From JAGDZR01 sp049115695 (lineage in GTDB: Bacteria; Bacteroidota; Bacteroidia; Cytophagales; Cyclobacteriaceae), in the NCBI GenBank assembly GCA_049115695.1, contig JAGDZR010000015.1, forward strand, positions 1 to 64,000: a stretch of 64,000 nucleotides of DNA, given 5' to 3'. This document shows, piece by piece, positions 29,602 to 39,423 of the stretch; positions within the stretch are counted from its first letter, which is position 1, and each line of letters starts with the position of its first letter. The position numbers were made by a program, and so were the translations under genes. The notes beneath the pieces are model-generated. The model had not been told where the DNA came from and did no database searches. It saw only the letters and a program-made list of their open reading frames with translations.

Positions 29602-31023
29602 TCATTTCAATATTCTTACCCACCCCATTAAATTTTTGTCCAACTCGCCAGAGAATAGATGGTAATAATACATTCCTCCCTCTAAACCATCACCAGACCA
29701 ATTATTTTCATAATCATCTGAATAATAAACGATTTTTCCGCTTCGGTTATAAATGGTCAATTGCCACCTTTTACTTTTTATATTTTCTATCTCAAAAAAC
29801 TGATTGTAGGCATCCCCATTTGGTGTAAATACGTTCGGGACGAGATTGGGGCAGTCAACAAAACCAATGCTAATAGTATCGCTGACTATACATCCAGATT
29901 GAACTTGGGCCCAGTATTCTCCAGGTTGATCAATAACCTTTATCGAATCGAATGACGCATCATACCACTGGTAACTTCCAGCCGAGTACTTTGGATTAAG
30001 GACTAAGGATTCTCCGTTGCACAATACTGTATCCTCGCCAAGGTAAATGTCAGGAGTGTAAATGACCTCAAAAGTGTGATTATAAGTGCACTCAGGAAAA
30101 GTGATATCAACATTATATGACTTGTTCATTCTCTTTGTTACTTCAAATACTGCGTCCTTACTGCCATCTTCCCATTGATATTCAATGACCCCAGGAATGA
30201 ATGCGTTAAGAAGAATAGTGTCTTCGTCAAAACAGAATGTCTTTTTCTTTGCTAATCTTGAAATACTATAAGGTAATTTTTCTACTGATACATCATCTAT
30301 AAAATAATAGGCAACATCACCAGAATTGTTTTTTAAGGGGTTGATGATTTTAGTGGTTGTTGAATTATCGTCAAAAAAATTTCCGATAATCATGTATTCT
30401 TTGCTACTGTTCACAGAGAAGCAGCCATTAATTTTTGTCCACACTTCATTACCTAGTGCAATTTCATCCATGTTAACCTGAGGTGTGAATGGAAGAGGTT
30501 CTGGGAAAACATCATTCGAAGAATATTTTATTTCTTTTTCTGAAAAGTATACACCTAGATTATTGGATATTAATGCGTCTGTTCTATCACTTGATACGAA
30601 TACGGTGGTTTGATATAAATTCCCCGGTTCTAGTTTTTTACTTAATTGAGTTTGAAAATATTCCCTGTAATTCACCTGTAATTCTGGATTCTCCTCAAAT
30701 TCAGGTAAGTAAAAATATGTAATCACTCCACCCATTCCATCTCCATTCCTGGGTATTCTAGGTTCGCCTAACACTGCGCTTGGCGTTACAGGGTTTAGTA
30801 CACATTCCGTATCGGCTAAAAGACTCCAGTAGTCTGAAGAGCTGGGAGTAGGTTGATTCCAGAATCGAAGTAATTCTCCAATGTACATTTGATTACTACC
30901 TAGCTCGCAGGGTAGTACCAGGTAATCTTCGAATCCAGGATCATTTATGAGGTTTTGTCCATAAATGGGGAGGCATTTTAGAAAGAGATATGAAACCAAT
31001 ATGGTGTTTCTGAAATTTTTCAT
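29602..31023 (-). CDS. Secreted protein with gliding-motility-type (T9SS type B) C-terminal domain
   Basis: The 473-residue protein has a signal peptide (KNFRNTILVSYLFLKCLPIYG), an extracellular beta-rich region of about 250 residues resembling OmpA/carbohydrate-binding-type N-domains of such proteins, an Ig-like stretch around 290-380 and a typical C-terminal CHU_C domain (PNVFTPNGDAYNQFFEI, then W-Q-L-T-I-Y-N-R-S-G, ending G-W-V-R-I-L-K). This domain directs export by T9SS in gliding Bacteroidota. Function of the N-terminal part is not known. It lies between two type A sorted proteins, all read leftward. Confidence 0.82.
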   Translation of the reverse strand: MKNFRNTILVSYLFLKCLPIYGQNLINDPGFEDYLVLPCELGSNQMYIGELLRFWNQPTPSSSDYWSLLADTECVLNPVTPSAVLGEPRIPRNGDGMGGVITYFYLPEFEENPELQVNYREYFQTQLSKKLEPGNLYQTTVFVSSDRTDALISNNLGVYFSEKEIKYSSNDVFPEPLPFTPQVNMDEIALGNEVWTKINGCFSVNSSKEYMIIGNFFDDNSTTTKIINPLKNNSGDVAYYFIDDVSVEKLPYSISRLAKKKTFCFDEDTILLNAFIPGVIEYQWEDGSKDAVFEVTKRMNKSYNVDITFPECTYNHTFEVIYTPDIYLGEDTVLCNGESLVLNPKYSAGSYQWYDASFDSIKVIDQPGEYWAQVQSGCIVSDTISIGFVDCPNLVPNVFTPNGDAYNQFFEIENIKSKRWQLTIYNRSGKIVYYSDDYENNWSGDGLEGGMYYYHLFSGELDKNLMGWVRILK

Positions 31024-31384
31024 TCCACAGTTTGACGTGCTTGTTTTGTAGTCTACTTTGTTTAGCTTGTGGAAAACTAACTAATTCAAAACTACCAAAT
31101 ATCTCAATTTATAGAATGATATTGATCATTAATAACATTGATATATTTCTTAATGTTAGTGGGTTCATTGTTTTTAACAATTCTTATAACACGGTTGCGG
31201 TACGTAACCAATTCTAAGTCGGGTTATATTAAACGGACACCTTTGTCTTTTTTTAGACCGTTTAGTGAGGCATTTTTCTGATTAAGGCGCAATATTAGCT
31301 TATCTCAAAAAAGTCACAGAATTTGTTAAATTTACGTGAATCATACAGGGGGTAGTTTATGAAAGCCTGTATATATTTAAATAC
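31024..31384. other. Intergenic, no gene seen
   Basis: About 360 bp containing the promoter region of the minus-strand gene at 31023 and an AT-rich stretch. No coding frame or RNA gene is apparent. Confidence 0.4.
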
Positions 31385-31410
31385 AAAAAAGACACTCCTT
31401 TCGAAGTGTC
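31385..31410 (-). terminator. Terminator of the PI-PLC-like gene
   Basis: On the minus strand a 6-bp stem GACACT/AGTGTC (31391-31396 and 31405-31410) is followed by six T (plus-strand A-run 31385-31390). It lies about 90 bp after the stop of the gene at 31502. Confidence 0.6.
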
Positions 31411-31501
31411 CTTTCATTTTTATCACTGAGTCTAGTTTGAAAAAGCTCAACCGGTATCGGATAGATTTGGATATAATAAGAGCTGTTTTTACTGATTTTC
31501 C

Positions 31502-33664
31502 CTATTGCTTGACGAGTTGTTTAACTTCTACAACATCCCCATATATAATATGCACAAAGTAATTTCCTTTTTTTAGTTTTGATATGTCCAAAGAAGTGTC
31601 CTGCCCTTCAATGATTTCGTCCTTCAATACGATTCTCTGATGCTTATCATAAATCAGAATTTGATATAAAGGTGTAGCCAAATGGCTCTCATTTTGAGCT
31701 GCCAAGCCTTCCTTGACTGCAACAGCAAGCAACTCCGGTTCAACTTGTTCTTCTACAGCGAATGTAAAATTCAAATCCTGAGAAGCTGGATTTGGTCCCA
31801 TCGTCATTGGCGCAAATGCTCCTGTTTTGATGACATATGTGCTGGTAGTCCCTCCTGAACCACATAGGTTACTTGCTGTGGTGTATACGTATCCAGATGT
31901 ACCGAAGAAAAACTTGTACGATGCACTGGTACCCGTAACACCAGGATTAGGAAGGTTGTGTTTGCAAGAAACATAATCAGGATAAATACCTATTCCTCCA
32001 CCTGTGTACCACGAGTAGCTATCGCTGGAAAAATTAGGAGTAGTAGAGGACACGGAAATATTATAGCATCCAAAGGTCTTATAGTAAGGATCGTTGACTA
32101 TAGGTCCGTTTGGAGTACCGACCCAAATCTCTTTCGTTTTGGAATATGCACAACCTAAGCCTGTAGTAATAGTACCTGTAAGTGTTGTAGAACCATTACC
32201 GCTGGATTTGCCCTCCACAGTAACTGTAGAAGTTCCTTGACCATCTTCAATTGTAAGGTTAGAATTATTAACAGACCAATTATATGATCCGCTAATGGAT
32301 GAGTTTAGGGAAAGGGCTTTTGATGCATTGTTACAGACCAAACCATCACCATCAATGAATAAACTTTTTTCAGCAGTCTTTCCATAACTACCATCCATTT
32401 TTTGATAATTAAAGGCAGTCTGACCAGAACGGTGCATGGCAAAAAAATGAACCTCATTCTGAACTCCTAATATGTAATCACTATCCGTTGTAGTCTCATT
32501 GAAGTTTAAAATAAAGTTTGAAGCCAAATCAGGTAATTCATACACCCGTGACACAAAATTACTAGTAAATAGAGATGTCGATTCAACATCACCATTCTTA
32601 ATATCGTCCAAGTCAATATTGTAGTATATCACCCATTTCATGTTAGCGGTAGAAATATCTGAAATATTGTCAATTTCAATTGTGTCCTCAATATTTGGAG
32701 CTATAAACGCTTTTGAGCTATTTCCCCTGTCATTCACATATTCGTTCAATCTTGAGTTTTTCCCTGTAATTACACATAAAATCTTACCCTTCATTTCATC
32801 CATTATTGGCCATCTTCCATCGGTTGCAGATTGTCGTAAAGAAGAATATGAATCCCTCATATCTTGTGGGGTATATAATTTGGAACCAAATGTTGAAACT
32901 AGTAAGTTGTCTAATGATAGAGGACCCTGGCTAAAGGGCTCAAACCAATCACTTTTTAGATCTAAAAAAAGCGTTATCACCTCATGGTTTGGATTGCTAT
33001 TACTCCATTCATAAACATCAGTAAGGCATACATCAAAATAAGAATCACCTGAACCACAATTGTTATGGTTACCCGAACCTAATCCGATATGCCTTACTTC
33101 CCATTTGCTTCCAAACAAATCAGTGTGAAAATCTAACTCTATACTCTGGGTAGTATTCAAAGCATCTTTTAAGGTTCGAAATTGAACCTTTTCATAACTG
33201 TTATGGCCTGCTCTCCGATAAACGTCGTTATATTTTGAGCAGCCTATTTCGTCGCTATAATCATACGAAGCACCATAGGCGGCATATGAAGTTGTTACGT
33301 TTCCATTATGCGAACTTCTAAAACGATAAAGGTTAATTCCATCATCTCCACTACTACCAGTTAGGGGATTATTATCTCCTATAGCATAAACTCGATAGCC
33401 ATTTAATGTGTATAGATATTCGTTCCATTGTTGGGTATTAATAGTCACCCAAGTTGGGTTGGAATTAGTAAACCTTTGTAGCTCTAAAGTATATTCACTG
33501 GAAATAGGTTGTACAATACACTCCACGCTAAATGAAGTAACCGCATGACCAGGAGAAATACCAACTGCTTGAACGTTAACAAAAGTGGCTTGTGCCAGGC
33601 CAAACGATACACATATATGAACTGAAATCAAAGCAATCAAAAAATGTTGAGCGTACTTCTTCAT
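31502..33664 (-). CDS. Secreted PI-PLC-like phosphodiesterase with T9SS type A domain
   Basis: The 720-residue protein has a signal peptide (residues 1-25), a short N-terminal beta domain, and from about residue 140 a TIM-barrel-type region resembling calcium-dependent phosphatidylinositol-specific phospholipase C. Visible motifs are R-R-A-G-H-N-S-Y-E (first catalytic His region), IELDFHTDL, W-E-V-R-H-I-G (second His) and VITLFLDLKSDWF (acidic metal ligands). An Ig-like region follows at about 430-510, then a module shared with the protein encoded at 28247, then a T9SS C-terminal domain. It may cleave phospholipids or glycerophosphodiesters outside the cell. The catalytic residues look intact. 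Confidence 0.78.
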   Translation of the reverse strand: MKKYAQHFLIALISVHICVSFGLAQATFVNVQAVGISPGHAVTSFSVECIVQPISSEYTLELQRFTNSNPTWVTINTQQWNEYLYTLNGYRVYAIGDNNPLTGSSGDDGINLYRFRSSHNGNVTTSYAAYGASYDYSDEIGCSKYNDVYRRAGHNSYEKVQFRTLKDALNTTQSIELDFHTDLFGSKWEVRHIGLGSGNHNNCGSGDSYFDVCLTDVYEWSNSNPNHEVITLFLDLKSDWFEPFSQGPLSLDNLLVSTFGSKLYTPQDMRDSYSSLRQSATDGRWPIMDEMKGKILCVITGKNSRLNEYVNDRGNSSKAFIAPNIEDTIEIDNISDISTANMKWVIYYNIDLDDIKNGDVESTSLFTSNFVSRVYELPDLASNFILNFNETTTDSDYILGVQNEVHFFAMHRSGQTAFNYQKMDGSYGKTAEKSLFIDGDGLVCNNASKALSLNSSISGSYNWSVNNSNLTIEDGQGTSTVTVEGKSSGNGSTTLTGTITTGLGCAYSKTKEIWVGTPNGPIVNDPYYKTFGCYNISVSSTTPNFSSDSYSWYTGGGIGIYPDYVSCKHNLPNPGVTGTSASYKFFFGTSGYVYTTASNLCGSGGTTSTYVIKTGAFAPMTMGPNPASQDLNFTFAVEEQVEPELLAVAVKEGLAAQNESHLATPLYQILIYDKHQRIVLKDEIIEGQDTSLDISKLKKGNYFVHIIYGDVVEVKQLVKQ

Positions 33665-33684
33665 GACGATATTATTTAAGTCTT

Positions 33685-34200
33685 CTATTTATTTAATTTT
33701 TTCCTAATAACAAGAAGGGAGCTATAGGCCAAAAAATCTGAATTCTCATTTTCACCTAAATTTATTCTTGTCCCGATATAGATTTTTTTAATTTTTTTAA
33801 ATAACCCGATGCTAGTGTTTTTTCCACTCAAGGGCTCATCCTCCAGATACTTAAAAAGGTTAATTCCAAATTCTAATTCCCATGACTTAGGTAAAATGTA
33901 GTGTATATAAAGACCAGCCCTCAAATACTCACCCATCCAAACCTCGTCCCCCGTAAATGGTGGTGTCACTATCCATTTTCCTAACAATAAACCGCCTCCT
34001 ACTTGGCCTCCAATAAATATTCTTTTTGAGACCCTTCTTTTGTAACCCAACCCTAAACCTAGAAATTGAATATCGAGTGAATTGATATGTTTAGAATCTT
34101 GAGAAGTTCTAGCTCTTTGTTGACAATAGACTTCAGGGCTAAGAAGAACTAATGTAAGACAAAAAACTAATAAATATTTCAAGAGTTGGTTGCTACTCAT
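33685..34200 (-). CDS. Small outer-membrane beta-barrel-like protein
   Basis: The 171-residue protein has a signal peptide (LLKYLLVFCLTLVLLSPEVY then C-Q-Q) and a mature part with alternating polar/hydrophobic strands and many Gly/Tyr pairs (G-L-G-L-G-Y-K-R-R, G-G-Q-V-G-G-G-L-L-L-G-K), typical of small outer-membrane barrels. No specific family is recognised. It lies 20 bp upstream of the PI-PLC-like gene on the same strand and may be co-transcribed with it. Confidence 0.6.
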   Translation of the reverse strand: MSSNQLLKYLLVFCLTLVLLSPEVYCQQRARTSQDSKHINSLDIQFLGLGLGYKRRVSKRIFIGGQVGGGLLLGKWIVTPPFTGDEVWMGEYLRAGLYIHYILPKSWELEFGINLFKYLEDEPLSGKNTSIGLFKKIKKIYIGTRINLGENENSDFLAYSSLLVIRKKLNK

Positions 34201-34373
34201 TGCCTTTTTGTTTAGATGGTAAATGTAATTTTATATGCAATAACACTAAAGTTATTAAATATGATAATTACTGGGAATAAAAATGATGTTACTCATTCAG
34301 CTAACTATTAGCCTATGGAAAGAAAAAGTTTCTACTAGATTTTTAAGGATTATTCAGTTCCTTGCTCTGATTG

Positions 34374-34584
34374 ATGGTCCCTCAAAAATTAGGACAGTAA
34401 GTTAAGTTCATAAAATTGAATTTAAATTTACTGATTATGACAATAAGGAATTACACCTCAAAGCTCAAGACCAAAGTGGTTTTGGAAGTATTAAAAGAAA
34501 GACATCGTGTTGCCGAACGAATTATTTAAGTATCTATTTATGAAGCAAAAAACCTAGTGGGTGGTCATATTGAATGGTTGCCAT
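34374..34584 (+). pseudogene. Remnant of an IS3-family orfA
   Basis: A short frame from ATG 34437 encodes 30 residues (RNYTSKLKTKVVLEVLKE) resembling the start of IS3-type OrfA helix-turn-helix proteins (Y-S-x-E-F-K-x-K-V-A-L-E-A-L-K). After an in-frame stop at 34527 the frame continues with a Y-E-like remnant (VSIYEAKNLVGGHIEW). Upstream, tggtccctcaaaaattagg (34375-34393) looks like an IS3-type terminal sequence. The rest of the transposase is missing. Confidence 0.5.
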
Positions 34585-34840
34585 CTTTTTTGGTAGGTAG
34601 CTTATATCAGATTTCTTCTATTTGTTCTAAGTCTATATTTCTTAAAGAATTTAATTTCGTATTCGTTGAGATTTATGAATGTAATCGCAGGGGTAAAGGT
34701 CAATTTGTGGCTTTACTGAAAAGCCCTTGATAAAAACATTTTCAGAACACTAACGATATAGGTGGATTATATTAATCCTTGATTGCGATAAGAGAGTAAG
34801 GGGAATATGAAATAAGTTTATAAATAGTTTATAAATAAAA

Positions 34841-34872
34841 AAGCACTTACAGTGTATACATTGTAAGTGCTT
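34841..34872 (-). terminator. Terminator of tRNA-Asp
   Basis: A perfect 11-bp inverted repeat (aagcacttaca 34841-34851 / tgtaagtgctt 34862-34872) lies just downstream of the tRNA on the minus strand and is followed by a T-run (plus-strand aaaaaa before 34841). Confidence 0.8.
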
Positions 34873-34883
34873 GATTTTCAGTG

Positions 34884-34957
34884 CGGAACGGACGGGACTC
34901 GAACCCGCGACCTCCTGCGTGACAGGCAGGCATTCTAACCAGCTGAACTACCGCTCC
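34884..34957 (-). tRNA. tRNA-Asp (GTC)
   Basis: The minus strand gives a 74-nt cloverleaf. The acceptor stem is GGAGCGG/CCGTTCC (one G-T pair), the D-arm is GTTC...GAAT, the anticodon arm CCTGC-CTGTCAC-GCAGG has anticodon GTC at 34921-34923, and the T-arm is GCGGG-TTCGAGT-CCCGT. The discriminator is G. CCA is not encoded. Confidence 0.96.
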
Positions 34958-35097
34958 TTTGGTTTTGCTTTTCTTTAAAAGCGATGCAAAGCTATGTTTA
35001 AAGAATATATAATACAATAGCTATTTGGAGATTTTAGGAGAATATTTTTAAATATTTTGTAAGGGGCAAATAGCCAATGAGTTACATTGAAAAAGAA

Positions 35098-35130
35098 CGC
35101 CTCGGAGTTCTATATTTTACTCCTGAGACG
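35098..35130 (-). terminator. Terminator of the vWA protein gene
   Basis: On the minus strand an imperfect stem (35130-35119 with 35108-35098, containing GGAGT/ACTCC and CTC/GAG) is followed by TTCTTTTTC. It lies about 20 bp after the stop of the gene at 35151. Confidence 0.55.
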
Positions 35131-35150
35131 ATCTTATTCAATTCGCTGAT

Positions 35151-37067
35151 TTAGAATTCTTCCTTACCAATCCACTCCATATTTCTAACCAAGCTAATGA
35201 ACTCTGTTCTGTAGCCTTCAGTATCTTCTCCTTTGGCTCCAAGGGCGAGGTTTATTGCACTTGAATAAGAACTGTTTTGTTTGTATTCTGACTCTCTAAG
35301 TAGCATTCCGAATTCAGCTACGCTGGCAGAAAATCTGAAGTTACCCGAAGTGACATTTATATCTGTTTCTGTATCCTGAAGCACTTCCACAATTAAATTG
35401 CTCTTGGTTTCTTTAGGTCGTTTGTATCTGAATTTAACAGTAAGTAGTTCGTTAGAATCACTTGATTTAGAATCAGAATTTCGTTGATACTTTAACTCAT
35501 CGACTGGCACAATGAAACTGGACTGAATACCTGTTGGGATAATTTCATAGAGTGCGGTAACACTATGTCCGGCACCCAGTTCTCCTGCATCTTTGGTGTC
35601 GTCATTGAAGTCCTCATCATTCAATTTGCGATTTTCATAACCTATAAGCCTGTATGCTTGTACTTTGTCAGGATTGAACTCTACCTGGATTTTTACATCC
35701 TTGGCAATTGTAAATAGAGTAGCAGACATTTCTTTAACGAACACTTTTCTCGCTTCATTGATATTGTCGATATAGAAGTAATTTCCATTTCCAGCATTGC
35801 TGATTTGCTCCATACGTCCGTCTTTGTAGTTACCCATGCCAAAACCTGTGATGGTTAAGAAGATACCCGATTTTCTTTTTTCTTCAATCATTCTGATCAT
35901 TTCAGATGTAGAGCTGATTCCTACGTTGAAGTCTCCATCAGTAGCCAGGATCACCCTGTTGTTGCCATTTTCCAAAAGATTTTGTTCCGCAACTTTGTAA
36001 GCCAATTTTATTCCTTGCCCACCTGCGGTTGAGCCACCACTCGATAGTCTATCCAATGCATTGTGAATTATTGTTTTTTCTGAAGCTGGAGTGGGCGGTA
36101 AAACCAACCCCGCAGCTCCTGCATAAGCCACTATGGCTATCCGATCCTTTTCACCCAAATTGTTGACCAGCATTTTTAATGATCTCTTAAGAAGTGGTAG
36201 CTTATTTTCGGCACTCATAGATCCGGATACATCAATAAGGAAGACCAAATTAGAAGGGTCTGTGTTCTCATAATCTAGTTTTTTGCCCTGGATTCCAATG
36301 TGCACCAATTTATGTTTTGCATTCCAGGGGGCAGTAGATACTTCAGTATTGATTGAAAATGGGCGCTTTCCTGTTGGATTAGGATAGTTGTAGCTAAAGT
36401 AGTTTATCATCTCCTCAATCCGAACCATATCCTTATAAGGTTTTTGCCCACTATTAAGTACTCTGCGCAAGTTGCTATAAGAAGCCGCATCAACATCGAT
36501 AGAAAATGTAGAAAGGGGAGCGTTCTGAGGATCATGAAAAATATTTTCACTTATGTGGTCATATTCTTCCGTATTGTGTGGGCTTGGGAAAGGTGGTTCT
36601 TGGTTGTAATTGGCTCCTAACTTCATTCGCCTTCCGCTAGCTTCTGATTTTTTAACTTTGCTGTCCGATTGAGAGATGCCAAAGAATTCAACGACTTCTT
36701 CCATTACACGGAAGTCACTATCTCCGAAGCTCTCTTCTTCATCAGCTACCTCATTAGTCCTGGACTTGGTGGATGCTAGTTGTACCATTAAATTTTGTTT
36801 TCCTGCTTCTACAATAAGCTGCTTTTCATCATAGTCTTTGGCATTGAAAATCAGTGTGCAATTTTTCTCTGGTGCTTGAATAGAAAACTTACCATTCTTG
36901 TCGGTGATTGCTCCAATGGCTGTGCCCTTGACTGCAATGTTTACATCGGAGATGGGTTGATTGTTGTGTAGATCTACTACAACTCCGGATATTTTTAAGC
37001 TGTTCGTTTTGTTGACTGTGAAACCGCACATGAATGCGATCATTGTAATTCCAATTAACTTTTTCAT
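35151..37067 (-). CDS. vWA-domain protein (YfbK-like) with carboxypeptidase-regulatory domain
   Basis: The 638-residue protein has a signal peptide, a CarboxypepD_reg-like domain (about 25-95: ISGVVVDLHNNQPISDVNI), a linker, a von Willebrand A N-terminal segment (FSIDVDAASYSNLRR) and a vWA domain (about 265-440) with the MIDAS motif D-V-S-G-S-M-S in LVFLIDVSGSM and T-D-G-D-F-N-V-G. A DUF3520-type C-terminal domain ends the protein. It is like YfbK proteins found across Gram-negatives; function is poorly known. Probably a periplasmic or surface protein binding partners through the metal site. It is monocistronic. Confidence 0.88.
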   Translation of the reverse strand: MKKLIGITMIAFMCGFTVNKTNSLKISGVVVDLHNNQPISDVNIAVKGTAIGAITDKNGKFSIQAPEKNCTLIFNAKDYDEKQLIVEAGKQNLMVQLASTKSRTNEVADEEESFGDSDFRVMEEVVEFFGISQSDSKVKKSEASGRRMKLGANYNQEPPFPSPHNTEEYDHISENIFHDPQNAPLSTFSIDVDAASYSNLRRVLNSGQKPYKDMVRIEEMINYFSYNYPNPTGKRPFSINTEVSTAPWNAKHKLVHIGIQGKKLDYENTDPSNLVFLIDVSGSMSAENKLPLLKRSLKMLVNNLGEKDRIAIVAYAGAAGLVLPPTPASEKTIIHNALDRLSSGGSTAGGQGIKLAYKVAEQNLLENGNNRVILATDGDFNVGISSTSEMIRMIEEKRKSGIFLTITGFGMGNYKDGRMEQISNAGNGNYFYIDNINEARKVFVKEMSATLFTIAKDVKIQVEFNPDKVQAYRLIGYENRKLNDEDFNDDTKDAGELGAGHSVTALYEIIPTGIQSSFIVPVDELKYQRNSDSKSSDSNELLTVKFRYKRPKETKSNLIVEVLQDTETDINVTSGNFRFSASVAEFGMLLRESEYKQNSSYSSAINLALGAKGEDTEGYRTEFISLVRNMEWIGKEEF

Positions 37068-37298
37068 CTTGATTCTTTTTTGTTTTACAATGCTTAGATG
37101 CAGACAAAGTCACAATTCCATAAATGAGTCTAAATTTTTATAAATTGTAGTTCGTTACATGAAATGTTGGATGGAATAGAGAATTCTATTGCATTGAGAT
37201 TGACCAGCTATGAAATCCATTGACCAACCCTTTCTGATTTATTCGCTCGATAACCAATTCCTTAATGCTGTAGTCAAGTATTTGGGATTCTGTCTATT

Positions 37299-39275
37299 AT
37301 GAAATTGTATTTAGCGATTTTGCTTGTTCTTGCAGTACTGTTCGGTGGCTGTCAACCGAAGATAAATGATGCTCCAATAGCTATAAATGGTATCCTTGAT
37401 CTAACAAACCGCTCGATCAAGGAAAATGGAGTAGTTAGGCTGAAAGGAGAATGGCAATTTTATTGGAAACAGTTTCTCTCTCAAAAGGACTTTCGAACTG
37501 GCCATAAACTGGATACTGCTAAATACCTGGAAAGCCCCGGTATTTGGAGACACGCAAAGTCTACAAATGAAAAGGTCGAACGCCATGGCTATGCTACTTT
37601 AAGGTTAAAAGTTCTATTAGATAGACCTGAAAACCACCTTGTTCTTGAAATAAAAGATATTCGCACAGCATACGAAGTTGAAGTCAACGGAGAGGTTATA
37701 GAAAGGTGTGGTCGTTTGGGAACATCAAAAGCTACAACAATACCTGAATTTGTGGTTAAGCGTCCGATAATTCAGACCGATAGTAAAGAATTAGAAATAA
37801 TTGTACGACTGGCGGAGTTTCACCGGGACTCAGGAGGTATTCCTTTACCAATTGTCTTGGGAACGAATGAACAGATCAATGCCAGAACAAGAAATTTCAT
37901 CATTGAAGAATGGCTTCTTATTGGGTTTCTGTTATTTAGTGCTATTTATCATTTTGGGTTGTTTTTCCTCCGTTCGCGTGGGGTGGTTAACCTGTACTTT
38001 GGGCTTTTTTGCATCAATTTTATTTTCAGGCTACTGACAAGAGGTGAGAAAGTTCTTTTTGAAATGGCACCACTATCTTTATGGTGGTTGATGAATAGGT
38101 TGGAGCTGATAATTCTTTATCTAATACCTATTCTGTATCTCGTTTATTACAATGCCCTATTCAAGCATCGATTAAAATCCAATGTGTATTATTCGATGAT
38201 TGCTGTCTTCTCGATATTGACAGCAATAGTGATGTTTTTACCCACTCAGTTTATAACAGAAACATTACTAATATTTCAGCTTGCTGGCTTGATTTCCTTG
38301 ACTTATGTAATGTGGGATACCTATCAGGCTCACAAAGAAGGAGTCAAGCGGTCTGCGGTGTTCTTGTTTGGCTTTGCAATTTTGTTTGCTGGTATAGTCA
38401 ACGATATTCTTCATTTCAATTACATCTATAGGTCTGTGGAGGTATTCAACTACAGCTGTATAGTTTTTATTTTCTCACAGGCTTATGAGCTTGCCTATAG
38501 TTCTGTAAAGGCCTTCGATAAAGAAGAAGAGTTATCCAGAGACCTGGAAATGAAAGTAATGGATCGCACAGAGCAACTGACTAAGGCCAATGTGGTTAAG
38601 AGCAAGTTGTTGTCCATAGTCTCTCACGATCTTAGAGGGCCGTTGACTTCTCTTCATGGCCTGATGGATTTGAGCCAGAATAATCAGTTGGAAAAGGATG
38701 AAGCAAATGCGCTAATGATTTCCCTAAAGAAAAGTTTGGATTCTTCTCTGATGCTGCTTGATAATATACTGCACTGGGCATCTTTACAGTTGAAATCTAA
38801 CTCTCTGGAACCTCAAATCGAATCCCTTAATTTGAGGAAGGTAGCCCAAGAGGCAAGGCGGCCTTTTTTTGAACAGGCTCGGCAAAAGAATGTACAGGTT
38901 CAGGTGTCCGTTCCTAAGGATGTTTTTGTAATGGGGGATAGAAATATGCTCAACTCCATTCTTAGAAACCTTATTAGTAATGCTACAAAGTTCACGTCTG
39001 AAAACGGCCTTGTTGTCATTGGTTGTATGGATAAAGAGGATATGGTAGTCACTACAATTAGTGACAATGGGGTAGGCCTTCCGGAAGATGTGCGTGCAAC
39101 TCTATTTGATCCTTTGTCTACCAAAACCAATTCCGGTACTTCTCAGGAAAAAGGAAAGGGCATAGGCTTATTGCTCTGTATGGACCTAATTATCCAATTG
39201 GATGGAAAAATATGGGTAGAGGATAGTACCGAAAACGAGGGTACCAGTTTTAGCTTCTCATTGCCTGCAGGTTGA
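37299..39275 (+). CDS. Membrane sensor histidine kinase (7TMR-DISM type)
   Basis: The 658-residue protein starts with a signal segment containing L-F-G-G-C, which may act as a lipobox. Residues about 25-195 form an extracellular 7TMR-DISMED2-like beta domain (GEWQFYWKQF is typical). Seven hydrophobic segments follow (about 205-405), then a coiled linker, a HisKA domain with the phosphoacceptor in S-I-V-S-H-D-L-R-G-P-L, and an HATPase domain with the N-box LRNLISNATKF, G-D-N-G-V-G-L and G-K-G-I-G-L-L. No response regulator gene is adjacent, so the partner must be encoded elsewhere. Confidence 0.9.
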   Translation: MKLYLAILLVLAVLFGGCQPKINDAPIAINGILDLTNRSIKENGVVRLKGEWQFYWKQFLSQKDFRTGHKLDTAKYLESPGIWRHAKSTNEKVERHGYATLRLKVLLDRPENHLVLEIKDIRTAYEVEVNGEVIERCGRLGTSKATTIPEFVVKRPIIQTDSKELEIIVRLAEFHRDSGGIPLPIVLGTNEQINARTRNFIIEEWLLIGFLLFSAIYHFGLFFLRSRGVVNLYFGLFCINFIFRLLTRGEKVLFEMAPLSLWWLMNRLELIILYLIPILYLVYYNALFKHRLKSNVYYSMIAVFSILTAIVMFLPTQFITETLLIFQLAGLISLTYVMWDTYQAHKEGVKRSAVFLFGFAILFAGIVNDILHFNYIYRSVEVFNYSCIVFIFSQAYELAYSSVKAFDKEEELSRDLEMKVMDRTEQLTKANVVKSKLLSIVSHDLRGPLTSLHGLMDLSQNNQLEKDEANALMISLKKSLDSSLMLLDNILHWASLQLKSNSLEPQIESLNLRKVAQEARRPFFEQARQKNVQVQVSVPKDVFVMGDRNMLNSILRNLISNATKFTSENGLVVIGCMDKEDMVVTTISDNGVGLPEDVRATLFDPLSTKTNSGTSQEKGKGIGLLLCMDLIIQLDGKIWVEDSTENEGTSFSFSLPAG

Positions 39276-39423
39276 TCCTAAGTGATATTGTGCCGATGCG
39301 TGGAAAATTAGAGTTCATCTTTTCAATTGCAGATTGCAAGGTGATCTGTTATCTTTATCGTTCAGGATATAGACCATCACCACCAAAGATCATAACTTGT
39401 ATCATTACCAACCTGTGACGTTT

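Noticed and set aside
34201..34883. Attachment site of an element at tRNA-Asp
   Set aside because: No integrase gene is adjacent and no duplicate of the tRNA end was seen; the nearby IS remnant explains the foreign-looking sequence.
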